Source: Astrocystis sublimbata
Lineage: Eukaryota; Ascomycota; Sordariomycetes; Xylariales; Xylariaceae
NCBI GenBank assembly: GCA_022453515.1
Contig: JAJNNY010000076.1
Span: forward strand, 62,001-126,000
Length of the DNA stretch: 64,000 nt
Reading direction: 5' to 3'
Shown: one piece after another, positions 46,155-57,786 of the stretch
Numbering within the stretch: the first letter of the stretch is position 1
Layout of the letters: every line of letters starts with the position of its first letter
Program-made: the position numbers and the translations under genes
The notes under the pieces: generated by a model
Databases searched by the model: none
Told to the model about the DNA's origin: nothing
Seen by the model: only the letters and a program-made list of their open reading frames with translations

Positions 46155-48035
46155 GATGGCAGAAGTGGTGAGATAAGGCTGGCCAAGTGTGAATTCCCCG
46201 CAAAACTCAGCTCCCTCGTGCAAGCATGGCGGGGTTTAAATGTCCCAAGGCGCCGGCCGTCAATGAACTCGTTGTAGAAAGCGTCGTGAACAGAATAGAT
46301 GCTAAACAAAGCGAAGAGACATAGGGCTCGAGCAGTTCAATGCCGAGATAAGTAAACAAGATCTATCAGCTTAGACTTGGCAGCAGAGATCGGGCTGTCC
46401 GATTGAAAACGCGGTAGCGGAGCACGTGCGCAACTGATGCCTTTTGTCTGGGTGAGGCTTAACAGCGATGGCAGTGCCCAGATACTCCAATCTATTCTTC
46501 ACCTTGACAAGTTGAGACCATCCCTATCTTGTCAAACGTGGATGATAGGTAATTCTCAAAGGTTTCACATGAGGGAAGCTGTGTTGATGAAGCGGCAAAA
46601 GGTGGATATCCTCAACATCCCTAGCCAGCCTCTTCGCGAACGTCAGAGCACGCCAGGAACCTAGTACACAGCGGCAACGGGTGAATGAACGGCTTGGATG
46701 GGCCGATTGAATAGGGTTGCGGTGGTGCTGTTCTGCGGTTGTGGCTATGGGAAGTAGAGCAGCAGATCCCTCGACAAATCTGTGTCGCGTCGGCAGACTA
46801 CCTGAGCGCATAGCAAGACTTGCAGCGACTTGCAGGGCGATAGTCGAGGTAAGTCTCGATAGACGGACTGTGGGCCTGGGGCAGAAGCCCCTGTAGAAAC
46901 AAAGAACATTTGGTACGTGTTTGATCAGTAGGGCTGGCGAGGGCTGGTTAGCTCCAAGGCGCGGGGACTGCGTCTAGCTGTTCTGGGCAGTCGCGGGGAC
47001 ACCCGGGGGACCGGGGTGCCAGGGACGTGGCACGGCCTGGTTCCTGCTGGGTACATTTCTCTGGTTCCTCCATCAAGTCCATCCCCCCCCTTCCTGCTCC
47101 ATTGCGGCTTCATCTCCGTACCAAAGTCCTACTTACTTCGTACACAGTCCCAGTCCTGCACAAGCATTGCAGACACAGGCCAAGCCACCTAGGCAGAAGG
47201 AATATGTCCATCTTCAGTCTCAAGATCCGACCCACCATGGCTGCGTTCAATTGCCAATTGCCTCATGCTACTGACATCTACTAAGAGCAAAGCTTAGCAG
47301 CTCGGCAGGTAAGCTAACGTCGAGGGCGTTGTCTCATGATGGCGGCCGCAGAGACAGCGCCTCAATCCGCTCCATCTCGATCCCGGTATTCCCATTCGGA
47401 CACCGACGCCATGTCTGTACCGTAATGAACACGCCAGTCTCAGCTCGAGGATCACTGGATGACTGGCCCGTGCTTCTGACAGATGAACGCACCGTCATGC
47501 ATCTTATTCCCGCGCACCTATCAGACCTATCACGCCCGGCTGCCAGCGTCCAATGTCGCCCATCATCTTGTTTCTGCCACTCCTCCCTGTCGTCGTCGTA
47601 ACTAGCATCTGCAGCTTGTAGGACTTGTGACTTTGCTGTAGCCTCATTCTCGACAGGTCTTCGCCTTGCCCCAAACCTTCCTTCCTCATAAACATGACAT
47701 TTCTCTAAAGTAAAGCTAGCTGGCCATCTTGTCTTGCCTTTTGTTGTCTCCCTGATGTCTGTGTAAGTCAATCCGACGAAGAATTACCGCACCTCATGAT
47801 TCAAGAGCCTCGCCTCATGCAAGACACAGTTTCCTGCAGATACTCAATTGCCTGTCGCCAGGTCTCCCCTTACTTATATCCCCGCTGGTTCGCCTCAGCC
47901 TCCAACTCCGCAGACGTGCTTCTCCATGTGCCTTTCCACATCCACCCAACAACCTATAACCTAGCTTCAATACAGGCGGTCGAGTCTGCCTGACCCTCCT
48001 GATCTGCCTCACACCCAGCCTTCACCTCCGCCCTC
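46155..48035. other. Intergenic region between divergent membrane-protein genes
   Basis: Promoter space of the permease (-) and the seven-pass protein (+). Several open frames exist on both strands but none has domain content. A C/T-rich leader-like stretch precedes the start at 48036. Confidence 0.4.
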
Positions 48036-50324
48036 ATGCCCCCTCTCACTACAACTCCACTGGTGTATTCTTTGATTAGCCGGGATACCCTCATCAATAC
48101 TACCACTCATCTACCCGAGCTCGAAGTTGTATGCGCTTACCCAGTTTCCGGGCAGTATGGTTTTGGAACCAGGATACTGTAAGCCCAACACCACACAGCA
48201 CTCCACATCTACTATTGCTGCATTGCTTTCTCACATGAGTCGTGTCACAGTTACTATGTCCTCGTGGCTACCTGTGTTCTTGCCCGGAGAAAAGAATGGC
48301 TGAGAAATGCCTGCTTGGCGGCTGCGCTGCTGCTTCCAGCTGTCGCTGCCATTCATGCAGTCGTTCTGGCTGCGGTACAGTAAGTTGCGAGCTTGGCTTT
48401 CATACGTTCAGACAGAGCCGTAATCTCAGACTATTCGAGAAGGCAATTCTGTGCTCCAACTATTCAACTCGTTTGCTAATTGTTTTGCAGCCGAGATAGT
48501 AGGTACACACGCTTCACTGTCTGTTTGGTGCTCCCTGACACTCGTGAATTATAGCGGCAGTTGATATGGACATCTACGGCGCTTTCCAAATCTGCTCTAT
48601 AGGCATATTGGCTGCTCCAATCACTGTGTACAACTCCAAAACCTATTTCAATGATCCTGGAAGAAATATCATATTCATTTGGACGGGCCTCTTGCTTGCT
48701 GGTACGCAAAAACAGTTGCCCCCACAATGGATCCCTTCTAATTGGAATGTAGGCATGTTGAGTTTGACGATTGAGTTCTTCCGTATTGAAACCCACGGTT
48801 GTGGCTACGACGACATGGGTGCACCGATTGATCCCTTCAACGCGGCTGCGTTTCCTTACAATAGGGCAATGTGTGGGCTGCCCTGCGTATTCGGCCCGGA
48901 TGGCCCAAACTCCCCGATTCGCCAGGACCCTACGAACGAGCCCGCCGTAATTCCCGTACCTCACCGACTCACATTCAACGCAGTCACTCTTCTTGCCGCT
49001 GCTAGTTCTATACCCCCTGTTCTCACTCTTGTATGTGAACCTCAATGGTAGTTTTGATCTCTCTTTGGGGAAGCTGTTCCAATCACCATATGAGGTTTCC
49101 ATTCATGGCTCATAAAAGCATCCTTTCCACTTGAAACATCGTTTTTAAGCTAAAAGCTGACTTGACTCACAGATTTTCACCTGGGAGAAGATTTTGGAAA
49201 TCAACTGGAAGCGAAGATTTGCCCGAGAAGATACCGATAACAATGTTCCCATAGATGGCACTAACGGAGCTACCCCCAAGATGATCACTGTCATCAATAG
49301 TGCAATTCGAAACTTTCTCCAAAGCATTCAGATCCCGATATTTGCCGCGATTGTTGTTGTACTGATTGTGATTGGAGAGCTCAATTTTTGGAGCCCTGAG
49401 GTCTCCTACCAAACGGAGCCTTTCACTAGCGTGGGACAATGGGCTAATGTGACTGCCACTGTGCTTGTTGTACTTGGGTCATTGGTCTATGTACGGAACG
49501 AACACAAGGCCAATGATGAAGACGATAGAAGCTCGAGTGACTCTCACAGTTGCAAGTGTTCAGGACATCACCACATCGAACACACTAATGGAGATCACGC
49601 GAGCATCAACAGCAGTCCTCGTGGATGCTCATTACGTATGAGTTCAGACCATGTGATGGAAAGCAGTGCTACTCATCACGAATTCGTTGAGCCGGAGCAG
49701 CGTGAGGAGGCTAACAGAGGTTCTTTCGACCTACACCCTGTCACAGTAGGCACAGGTCACGAACCGACGCTTTCGATCTCAAATAGACACAGAAATACAG
49801 TAGCTACTGTGTTGAACAGATGGGGCGAGTACCTTGGAACCCCAGCACCGGACCGCTACGACAACTCCGTTTTTGCGGAGGGGAAGACAGAGTTCCCCGA
49901 AATCCCAGGAGAAGCGGGCCGAGTTGCTGGCTTTAAGAACATTCAAGACAGGTATAGGGCAAGTCGTCAGCTAGAGGAAGGAGGGAGTGTTATACCAGGA
50001 CTATCCAGAACAGAAAGCATCTCGTCCTTCCGTCTGAATGCCCGCGATGCATCGCCGGCACCTTCAATGCGGTCACCTTTACGCTCGAATACAATGCCAG
50101 CCGAGCAAAGAGACCTCCCGACTGTCGAGCTCGGCAGGGTGACAACATCGCCAGCTGGCCCTAGTCGGCCGCGACGAGATACTCTCGAGGTGCCGAGCCG
50201 TCCTCGACCGGCCCATCTCCGCTTCACAAATGGCGCCGGGTCATCTCTGCACTCTCCCACCATGATTCTGGACTCGGACGGTTCGCCGAAGATTATCGTC
50301 TCCGCGGAACCGGAAGACACCTAA
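48036..50324 (+). CDS. Seven-pass fungal membrane protein with 8-nt microexon
   Basis: Exons 48036..48178, 48251..48379, 48491..48498 (microexon), 48555..48701, 48753..49030 and 49173..50324 join to about 618 aa. The N-terminus is short, with an N-glycosylation site (INTTTH). Seven hydrophobic segments can be counted: around ILYYVLVATCVLA, LAAALLLPAVAAIHAVVLAA, AFQICSIGILAAPITVY, IIFIWTGLLLAGMLSLTIEF, VTLLAAASSIPPVLTLIFTW, IPIFAAIVVVLIVIGELNF and NVTATVLVVLGSLVYV. A loop carries several cysteines (HGCGYD, RAMCGLPC). The last ~270 residues form a hydrophilic Ser/Arg/Pro-rich cytosolic tail. The microexon is needed to join VLAAV to AVDMDIYGAFQ in frame. The core resembles a membrane protein kept in filamentous fungi; the function is unknown to me. 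Confidence 0.75.
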
Positions 50325-51148
50325 CCCGCTTTACCACCTACGACACCCGGCTTCGTTGTCGTACCCCAATTGGCCTCTCAGTACGATGACCACATGGCAA
50401 GAAGTTCACGCCTGTAATTTGGTGACACTGTCTGTGTTTCGCAGTTGCTGATTCGGATATCATTCTTTACACGACCTCGACATTTCATCGATTGATTTAC
50501 GATTGATTTACCAACACTACTCAGCTGCCGAAGCTTGACGACTCAATTGAGGCAGCTTCGCTACCATTGTACCCCTTCGTAAGCGGCACATACTTTGTTA
50601 CCCTCATGTTACAAGACCAATTCACGAGTCAAGCAAATTGGTATGGATGAAGCACACCCCGCCCTCACCATATACCTTCTAACACAGACCTAGACAAACG
50701 ATCATTTTACTCCTGATACCCCACATACACGAATGCATATTTATGTACAACAACTCTTGGGACATTTTGGATTTGGATTTAATGAGCTATGAGATACCAC
50801 GCCGCATGATTTAAGTTTCATTTATTATACCAGGGGGGCAAACTAGAGATGGACACGGAAATAGTGAAAACAATCAGATGACCTCACGCATGCAATTACA
50901 CCAGCCCAGATAGCATTGATACATAAGAGAGGGAAAATCTAGAATTTCAGGATATAGATAACATGATTAGGCGTTATTGAGCAGGCAGATATACACAAGT
51001 CATTATTTAATATTCCTTCAAGACTGATCAGTAAACCTCCCAAAACTGCTGCATCCCGCAACACTACACTCACTAAGTAGGTAGGACAAGTGAGCAGCCC
51101 TCTGCATAGTCGTTACCCCACCCCCTGGATACCTACCCACCTCGAACA
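50325..51148. other. Convergent intergenic region
   Basis: 3' flanks of the genes on both sides. No feature supported. Confidence 0.4.
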
Positions 51149-52494
51149 TTAACCACCAGCAACTTCACGCCCACACCTCTCCCAAATATCCACGCTCGTC
51201 AGCACAGTCGTCGCAAACATAGCCAGCCCGACCGTTCCCGAGCTCGCAGGGATCCAGCCCACAACACTGCCCGGAAGCGTGGTGTCGAGCGCGTCTGCGA
51301 CGACGCGGCGGGCGAGACGGGCGATTCTGGCAGTCTTTTCACGCGCTTCTTGGTTCTGGGCGAGTCCTCTTCTTCCCTTTTTCTTCTTTTTCTCTCCCTC
51401 TTTCTCTCCCTCTTTCTCTCCCTCTTTCTCTCCCTCTTCCTTTTTCTCGTTTCCCACCTCTTTCATCATCTCAGTCTGCTCCATCAAACTAAAACTCAAA
51501 TCCACAATCCTTACCAACCCCGCCAGAACCGCACAAACAAGGGAAAATAACCAAAACCGCTGCCCCTCGACGGCCACGACGCGCTCAAGCTGCGGGCCCA
51601 GGAGGGTGAGAGAAGGAATCCCCTGCACGTCGACGATGGTCGAGGTTTCGAGCAGCAGGTACATGCCGTTGAAGGTCTTGGATAGGAGGTCGAGGTTTAG
51701 GGCGAGGTTTTCTCGCGTGCTGACTTTGTTTTTGGAAGATGGGGATGTGGTTGGGTTTAGGGAAGCGTAGATGCCCTGCGCGGCCTGGAAGGATTCTAAG
51801 AAGCGGAAAAGCCGGAAATAGCGCCGCGCAAGCGCGAGGCGCGTTTTTAACGCGAGGAGAGCCGTTTGCGTCGTTGCTGCGTTTGGACCGAGAGGTGTTG
51901 GAGATTTGGAAGTGTGGGAGGAAGAGGAGGAGGTGGAGGGTAGGAATGGGATGAGATATGAGAGGAGGATGAGCAGGATATTGAAGGGCAGGTCGTAGGA
52001 GGACAGGATCTGCGCGATGGACTGGAGGAGGCGGAAGGTTCGTTCTAGACCGGCTTTGTGAGGTGAGGTTGATTGTTAGTGATGTCAAGTGAAGTGAAGA
52101 CAAGATGAGGTTGGAATGAATTGGGAATGGCGCGAGGTGAGGCTGGGAAGATATTACAGGATGCCTTGGTTTCGTGAGAACAAACATGAAAGGGTGCTGG
52201 AATAGATGAACGAGAGGGACGAGTATGAGTATGAGTATGAGTATGAGACTGTACACATGCGACTGTAGTCAAGAATGATATCAACTAGGTACCTATCGTC
52301 ACATCGCCTGCGACTTGAACTATAGCTCTCTGGCCATTGTCACGAAAGGGGAACAATTGGAGAATTGAAGAGTTATGAGAAACAGAGGAGGATTGATTCT
52401 CGGAAAAGGAAAAAGAAATGCGACCAATGGATTGAATGAGACACATACATGCATCGGTCGTGAACCTCACGAACTGTTCAAATGTGCGAGCCAT
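51149..52494 (-). CDS. PEX11-like peroxisomal membrane protein
   Basis: Exon 1 52494..52449 and exon 2 52053..51149 join to about 316 aa. Exon 1 encodes MARTFEQFVRFTTDA and the splice continues into GLERTFRLLQSIAQIL, the typical amphipathic start of the PEX11 family, which bends peroxisome membranes and promotes fission. Further landmarks are LALARRYFRLFRFLESF, LLSKTFNGMYLLLETSTIVD and a hydrophobic WLFSLVCAVLAGLVRIVDL. A low-complexity Lys/Glu/Gly insert (KEGE repeats) sits in the loop before the C-terminal segment SVVGWIPASSGTVGLAMFAT. The 395-nt intron is unusually long for this window and could hide a further small exon. The frame is open upstream of 52494, so the start could lie further 5'. 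Confidence 0.7.
51391..51443. repeat. CTCCCTCTTTCT-type tandem repeat inside the PEX11-like gene
   Basis: Four to five copies of a 12-nt unit on the plus strand, encoding repeated EGEK on the minus strand. The unit length is a multiple of three, so copy changes keep the frame. Confidence 0.75.
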
Positions 52495-53315
52495 GATGTC
52501 GTCTGTCGGCTTTTCCGCCCACCGGTATCGTACGAGGTAACCCACCCAACCACCTAAGGCATTCGCCGGTGTACTAGTAAGTGTGAAGAGTGAGAAAGAA
52601 TCGCTTTTCGAGTTCAGTACATGCTAGAGCGAGATCGCTGATTCGTGTGGTATATTTCCATTTACAGGTGGGCGTATCAAGGGAGAGCAAATCATACAAA
52701 TTGCAAAAAATACCAATTGTCCAGGTTTGCGACGACACGGCGGCTACTCCAACTATGGTGATGGGAGCGGTGGGAAACGTGATATAGATAGCCCAGTCTT
52801 TATCCGGCTACCGTGTTAATGGTGGGGTCCTTCCGGGGTCTGTCTCGGTTCTCGATCGGAGATCGACAGCATAAAGGTCGGCTATTGGTTTTTGATTGCC
52901 CGTTCCTTGTTTAGGGTAGCGATGCGATAAAAGTTGGGGATAGAGGAAGATAAATAAGGTGCCTCGACGGCGAGACGCTGGTCGCTGGTAGAGATTTGAG
53001 AGATGATGTCAACCACAGTAGCGACTTCCACCAATGTTCCCCCGGAACGCATCGATTCTCGAAAATCCATGGAGACAATCACACAGCGGAGGCGACTTGA
53101 GCATTACTTCGAAACAGAACTTTCGCATAGAAAATGGCTCGGCAGTTATATACATGATGACGGGTAGTATAGGTAGGTTTAAAGACAATGTGTACAAGGC
53201 GGTTGCGGTTATGGCATCGGTATCTTCCCCCCCTCTAAGCCCCAATTTATACGCCCATTGCTTTTTTGTCGTTGGTCTTGTCTAGAATGATCTTCATCTT
53301 CGGGGTTGGTCATAT
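52495..53315. other. Intergenic region
   Basis: 5' flank of the PEX11-like gene and 3' flank of the complex I gene. No supported gene. Confidence 0.4.
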
Positions 53316-54930
53316 TTATTGACCAGGTGAGATCAGCTTGCCCTGTGCCTTCGCATCCTGGGCCCAACCGCCACCGTACGGCTGGCCATTCTGGGCGGCA
53401 AACTTCTGCATCCTAGCCTCTAACTCGGGTCTGAAGTGACGAATCAGACCCTGGATGGGCCAAGCAAAGGCTTCACCGAGAGCTGGATTGGGTGTCAGTA
53501 TGATGAAAGTTGAACAAGGCATAGAGTTATAACATACCGCAAATGGTGTGGCCCTCGACCTGCTTTGTGAGTTCTTGTAACATGTCAATCTCCCGCTCGC
53601 GACCCTGTCCCTTCTCGAACCGGCTCATGATCTGCTCCGTCCATTTGCTGCCCTCACGGCATGGTGTGCACTGACCGCACGACTCGTGGCGGTAGAAGTG
53701 GGATAATCTGGAGATGGCCCGCACAACGTCGGCGCTCTTATCTAGAACAATGACGGCAGCAGTACCTAGACCAGACTGGCTGTCCTTGAGGCCATCGAAG
53801 TCCATCAATTGGTCGTCGCAGACGTGCTTTGGCAGGATAGGTGTTGACGATCCACCGGGAATGATGGCAAGGAGGTTGTCCCAGCCGCCCTTGACGCCAC
53901 CGCAGTGCTTCTCGATGAGCTCCCGCAGGGGGATACTCATCTCCTCCTCGACGGTAGCCGGGTTGTTGACGGCGCCGGAAATGGCGAAGAGCTTGGTACC
54001 CTGGTTACGCTCTCGGCCAAAGCCTGCAAACCAACTTCCTCCTCTCCTGCAAATTGTAGGGGCGACGGCGATGGTCTCGACATTGGCGACAGTGGAAGGG
54101 CAGCCGAACAGACCGACAGCGGCAGGGAACGGGGGCTTCAGACGGGGCTTGCCGGGCTTGCCCTCGAGGGACTCGATCAGGGAGGTCTCCTCACCACAAA
54201 CATAGGCACCGGCACCGCGGTGGATATAGACGTCGAAGTCGTAGCCGGAGTTGCAGGCGTTCTTTCCGATCAGGCCGTCGGCGTAGGCCTCGTTGATGGC
54301 GTGCTGGAGGACGGCGGCTTCGTGGACGAACTCACCGCGGATGTAGATGTAGGCGGCGGTGGCGTTCATGGCTCGGCCGGCGACGAGGCAGCCCTCGATG
54401 AGCTTGTGGGGGTCCTTTCGCATGATCTCGCGGTCCTTGCAGGTTCCGGGCTCGCCCTCATCGGCGTTGACGACGAGATACCGGGGCTTGGTGTCTTTGT
54501 CCCAGTCCTTGAAGTTCATGAACGACTACGCAACGCAGACAGGCATGTCAGCATATCTTGTGTATCGCAATGTCGTCAAGGGAAGACAAACCCATTTGAG
54601 ACCAGAGGGGAAGCCAGCTCCTCCTCGGCCTCGCAGACCCGAGGCCTTGACCTCGCCAATGATCCAGTCGTGGCCCTTCTGCACAATCTCCTTGGTCTTG
54701 TGCCAGTCGCCCATCCTCTTGGCGGACTTCAGATCGGCGGGGAAGCGGCCGTAGAGGTTCTGGAAGATGCGGTCCTGGTCGCGTAGGCCGCCATAGGTGC
54801 GCTTCGGGGCGGGCTGGCCATCCTGCACGGTCGCAAAGGAACGGGTGGTCTGGGAGGTGGTGGGCAGGGCGGCGACACGGGCCAGGGCCTTGGTGGAGGC
54901 GGTCGACGGAGCGGTGGTCCTCGACAGCAT
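53316..54930 (-). CDS. nuo-51: NADH:ubiquinone oxidoreductase 51 kDa subunit (complex I, NDUFV1/NuoF)
   Basis: Exons 54930..54592, 54525..53538 and 53482..53316 join to 497 aa, the usual length for fungal 51 kDa subunits. Introns are 66 and 55 nt. The first ~35 residues, rich in Ser, Thr, Ala and Arg, form a mitochondrial presequence. The NADH/FMN site is seen as [13 protein letters not shown] (spanning to the first splice) and [18 protein letters not shown]. The N3 4Fe-4S cluster ligands are in [12 protein letters not shown], with the fourth Cys in HTIC just before the second intron. The protein oxidises NADH and passes electrons to the Fe-S chain of complex I in the matrix arm. It is divergent from the dynactin p27 gene across about 630 bp. 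Confidence 0.97.
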
Positions 54931-55563
54931 CGTGACAAGCTGTGGTTGTGGTGCTCAATTGAGCCGGGAGATGGGAGAGTCCAGTGGTAGGTATGGTACG
55001 GTTCAGTGCCGGGATCGTGGCGGCGATGGACGGTTTGGAGTGATGAGGTACTTGAAATCCGTCGCTGGCAAATGGAAGCACCGTGATTGGCTGAGGGTCC
55101 CTACGTGTGGGGCTCGTGGCAACGGCAGCCACCCGAGCTTGGGCCACTGACAAGGCCCGTATTTCAAGCTCCCGCGCTCCTGCCCAGGTGCCCGCGACCG
55201 GGCGGGCTGCTGTCCGATATACTGCATACAGGCCTATCGTTATCACTCAAATGCTTATCATTCCGCCTGCCCTTGGTTGAGCTTGAGCTACCCTTTGTAG
55301 GGAAACCGAGCATTAACACTGGACCTTCATACATTGCAACTACCTTTTCGAACAACAGTTGTTTTTATCCGATTGTCTAACAACAACGCCCAACGGTCTG
55401 GTACCATGGTCAACACGACGCAGTCGCTTGGTGATTTACAAAAGTTAATCATAACGACGAATCGAGATAATCTAATGGGTCGCAAGCTATGAGCTCTCCT
55501 TTTCCAGTTACATAATTACACCATCGCAACCAATTAAACCGGACAACACAAAGTATCAGCACC
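54931..55563. promoter_or_regulatory. Divergent promoter region between complex I 51 kDa and dynactin p27 genes
   Basis: This 633-bp gap holds the 5' flanks of both core genes. No TATA box or defined operator was recognised. Confidence 0.4.
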
Positions 55564-56160
55564 ATGGCGTCCTCCTCATCCAAGCGACAGTCGGTGATGC
55601 CCCGCGCCGCAGCTGGACCCAAAGCCCCCGTCAATTTCTCCTCATCCATCACCATCGCCGACTCGGCCCAGTTGACCGGCCACCACACCATCAACATCAG
55701 CTCTGAGTCTGTAGTTCATCCGCGCGCCAAGCTGGAGTCCGCCAACGGGAGAATCACCATCGGCCGACGCTGCATAATTCACGAGCGTACCATGATCGGG
55801 GCAGCCTCCGCAGACTCCACGCCGAGTGAGTCGCGCGACGGCGTGGTCATCAGCGACTACGTCACCGTTGAAGCCGGGTCCATCATCGAGTCCGGCGGCA
55901 CCAACATCAGCGATGGCTGCCTTATAGGCGTGGGAAGTCGTATTGGCAAAGGCGCAAAGCTCGGCAAGAACTGTATCCTGACACCCAAGAGCATAATACG
56001 CCCGGGCGAGGTGATTCCCGACTTCACTGTTATCTACTCCAATGGCACGAGGCGCATGGACAAGCGTGGCGTCGTCGAGTTGCAGCACAAGGCCCAGGCC
56101 CGCCAGATTGAAGTCCTGCGGAAACTAATACCCAGCAACCCTGCCAAATTCCAAGCATGA
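55564..56160 (+). CDS. Dynactin subunit 6 (p27), left-handed beta-helix protein
   Basis: A single exon of 198 aa with a good start context (ACCATGG). The body is made of hexapeptide-type repeats: SSSITIADSAQLTG, INISSESVVHPRAKLE, ITIGRRCIIHERTMIG, VVISDYVTVEAGSIIE, CLIGVGSRIGKGAKLG and CILTPKSIIRPGEVIPDFTVIYSNGTRRM. The order and the VIPDFTVIY..G..RR ending match dynactin p27 (DCTN6), which sits with p25 in the pointed-end complex of dynactin and helps choose cargo for dynein along microtubules. Other hexapeptide proteins (acyltransferases, carbonic anhydrase-like) are less likely because the catalytic histidine pattern of those families is not seen. Confidence 0.85.
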   Translation: MASSSSKRQSVMPRAAAGPKAPVNFSSSITIADSAQLTGHHTINISSESVVHPRAKLESANGRITIGRRCIIHERTMIGAASADSTPSESRDGVVISDYVTVEAGSIIESGGTNISDGCLIGVGSRIGKGAKLGKNCILTPKSIIRPGEVIPDFTVIYSNGTRRMDKRGVVELQHKAQARQIEVLRKLIPSNPAKFQA

Positions 56161-57198
56161 TACCCAAATTCCTTTGGTCCCATTTGCGTCGACGCAGCAT
56201 GCAGTCGTAACGACATGATGACCCAACATGATGAGATAGAGCCACGAGTCTCACCCGGCATGAAATCGAGCCAAACCGTTCCACTACTTTGTTCTCAGTG
56301 AATCGCCTAGATAGATTGCAACAACAGCAGTTCCTGCTTTACCAACGCCACCAGGTTGCCATCCCTGGACCACTGACTGTTTCGACTCTAAAGTTCCACA
56401 AACCGAGAAGCTTTCGCCTGACAGACTCTGTTCCCTCCGTAGTGTAACGAGATTTGAATCATGGAGACTGCAAGTCTAGTCTCGGTGCGAAAAGACATGC
56501 GTGGATTGCCGTATGCTGTTGGGGTCTACACTCATGGAGATGGTAAAGAGTTTTGGGGCAGCTGCGGATGCGCACCGACGCCAGCCCTGTGATTCCGCAG
56601 ATACTAAATGGCCGAAAGGCTGTTATGCACTATGATCATCGTTATAAATCCATGCGAACTGAAATCTCCCAGCGCTTGCTAAATGGGATTTTAATGGATC
56701 AAAGGACCAAGTTGTAACGCTGGCCTGTCAGTAGGTTGAGACTACGTTGGAGGTCGAGATAAGAGCACATATAAGAGCCGTGCGCTACACGCAGCGTGTT
56801 TTCAACTCACGTCAGCGACAAGTGCAAAGCTTGGTGACACTTGTATCACAACAGTACTCATCGATCATCAAGCATAGCAATGTAGCTCGCTGTTCACTAC
56901 CCTTGGATTGGAAAATGTGAAGTGGGTTATGCCCTCATGAGCTAAGGTCTGAGGCGCGGCACATGAAACCTGAGATGCTACTTTCACTTGCACGTGGTTG
57001 CTAGTCGACATCACAAGGGCAAGCGGTGCGATTTGGAAACAAGGACAGAAGAAGTTGAGAATTTATCAATGCGAAAGAATCTGGGCTCACTCCTGGACTA
57101 CCTAGTAGTATAGCCTCTTGGTCCCTTCTTCTACTACAATCTACCAGCTTATGCACTGATGAACAAGCTCTCTTGCGCCATACTGTTGCCAGAGCCCG
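56161..57198. other. Convergent intergenic region
   Basis: 3' flank of dynactin p27 (+) and of the next gene (-). No supported gene. Confidence 0.4.
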
Positions 57199-57786
57199 CT
57201 AATGACGACGACGACGACGATCATCATCATAATAGTCATAATCGCGATGATGATCACGATCACGGTGACTGTGGCGTTGCTCCCTTATCGCCTCATCATA
57301 CCTCCGTGAGTTTCTCGCCCGGGCGACCCTCTCATTCCTCTGTCGTTGCAGTTCTCGTTCTTTCTGCTCCCAAACCAGCGCTTCCTCCCGTCTCTGCGCT
57401 CGCTCCCGTCTCCTCTCTCCCTCTGTCGCTGTCGACTGCCTTAGCCTTTCATCTTCGGCCTTTTCCCACTTGCGTGTACTTTCTTCTGTAAAATCACGAT
57501 CGTCCCGCCGTCTGCGGAGGTACGTTTCCGCCAGATCATGTCCTCTGTCCATGGAGTACATAGAGCGGCCTTCTTCTCGCGCCCTCCTGGCGGCAGCTCT
57601 GGGACTGGGATAGCATTGCGTGCATTGGGACCAGTCGCAGGGACCTGGTTCGTACTGGTAGATGGCCTCGGAGGCTTTGAAGTTGCGACAGTAGGGGGTC
57701 CCTTCTAGCCTTCCTCGCTCATGGCAAGCCTGGAATGCGGTGCCTGTCTTGCCGCAGGCGTAGTTGAATTTGACTCGTTGGCACAT
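57199..57786 (-). CDS. Cysteine-rich N-terminus plus Arg/Glu/His-rich tail protein
   Basis: A single exon of 195 aa starting MCQRVKFNYACGKTG; the frame is open further upstream to 57921, but this ATG begins the conserved-looking part. The first ~60 residues contain seven cysteines (MCQ, YAC, QAC, YCR, PCD, QC and TQC), a spacing similar to small zinc-binding-like fungal proteins. The rest is strongly charged, predicted helical (REEALVWEQKERELQRQRNE) and ends in Asp/Arg/His/Tyr repeats (HRDYDYYDDDRRRRRH). It may be nuclear or RNA-associated, but that is a guess from composition. No named family recognised. The gene is followed by a 6-kb stretch without supported genes. Confidence 0.6.
   Translation of the reverse strand: MCQRVKFNYACGKTGTAFQACHERGRLEGTPYCRNFKASEAIYQYEPGPCDWSQCTQCYPSPRAAARRAREEGRSMYSMDRGHDLAETYLRRRRDDRDFTEESTRKWEKAEDERLRQSTATEGERRRERAQRREEALVWEQKERELQRQRNERVARARNSRRYDEAIREQRHSHRDRDHHRDYDYYDDDRRRRRH

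Noticed and set aside
47334..47771. 145-aa minus-strand open frame in the intergenic region
   Set aside because: No domain or splice context, and an opposing frame of similar quality overlaps it.
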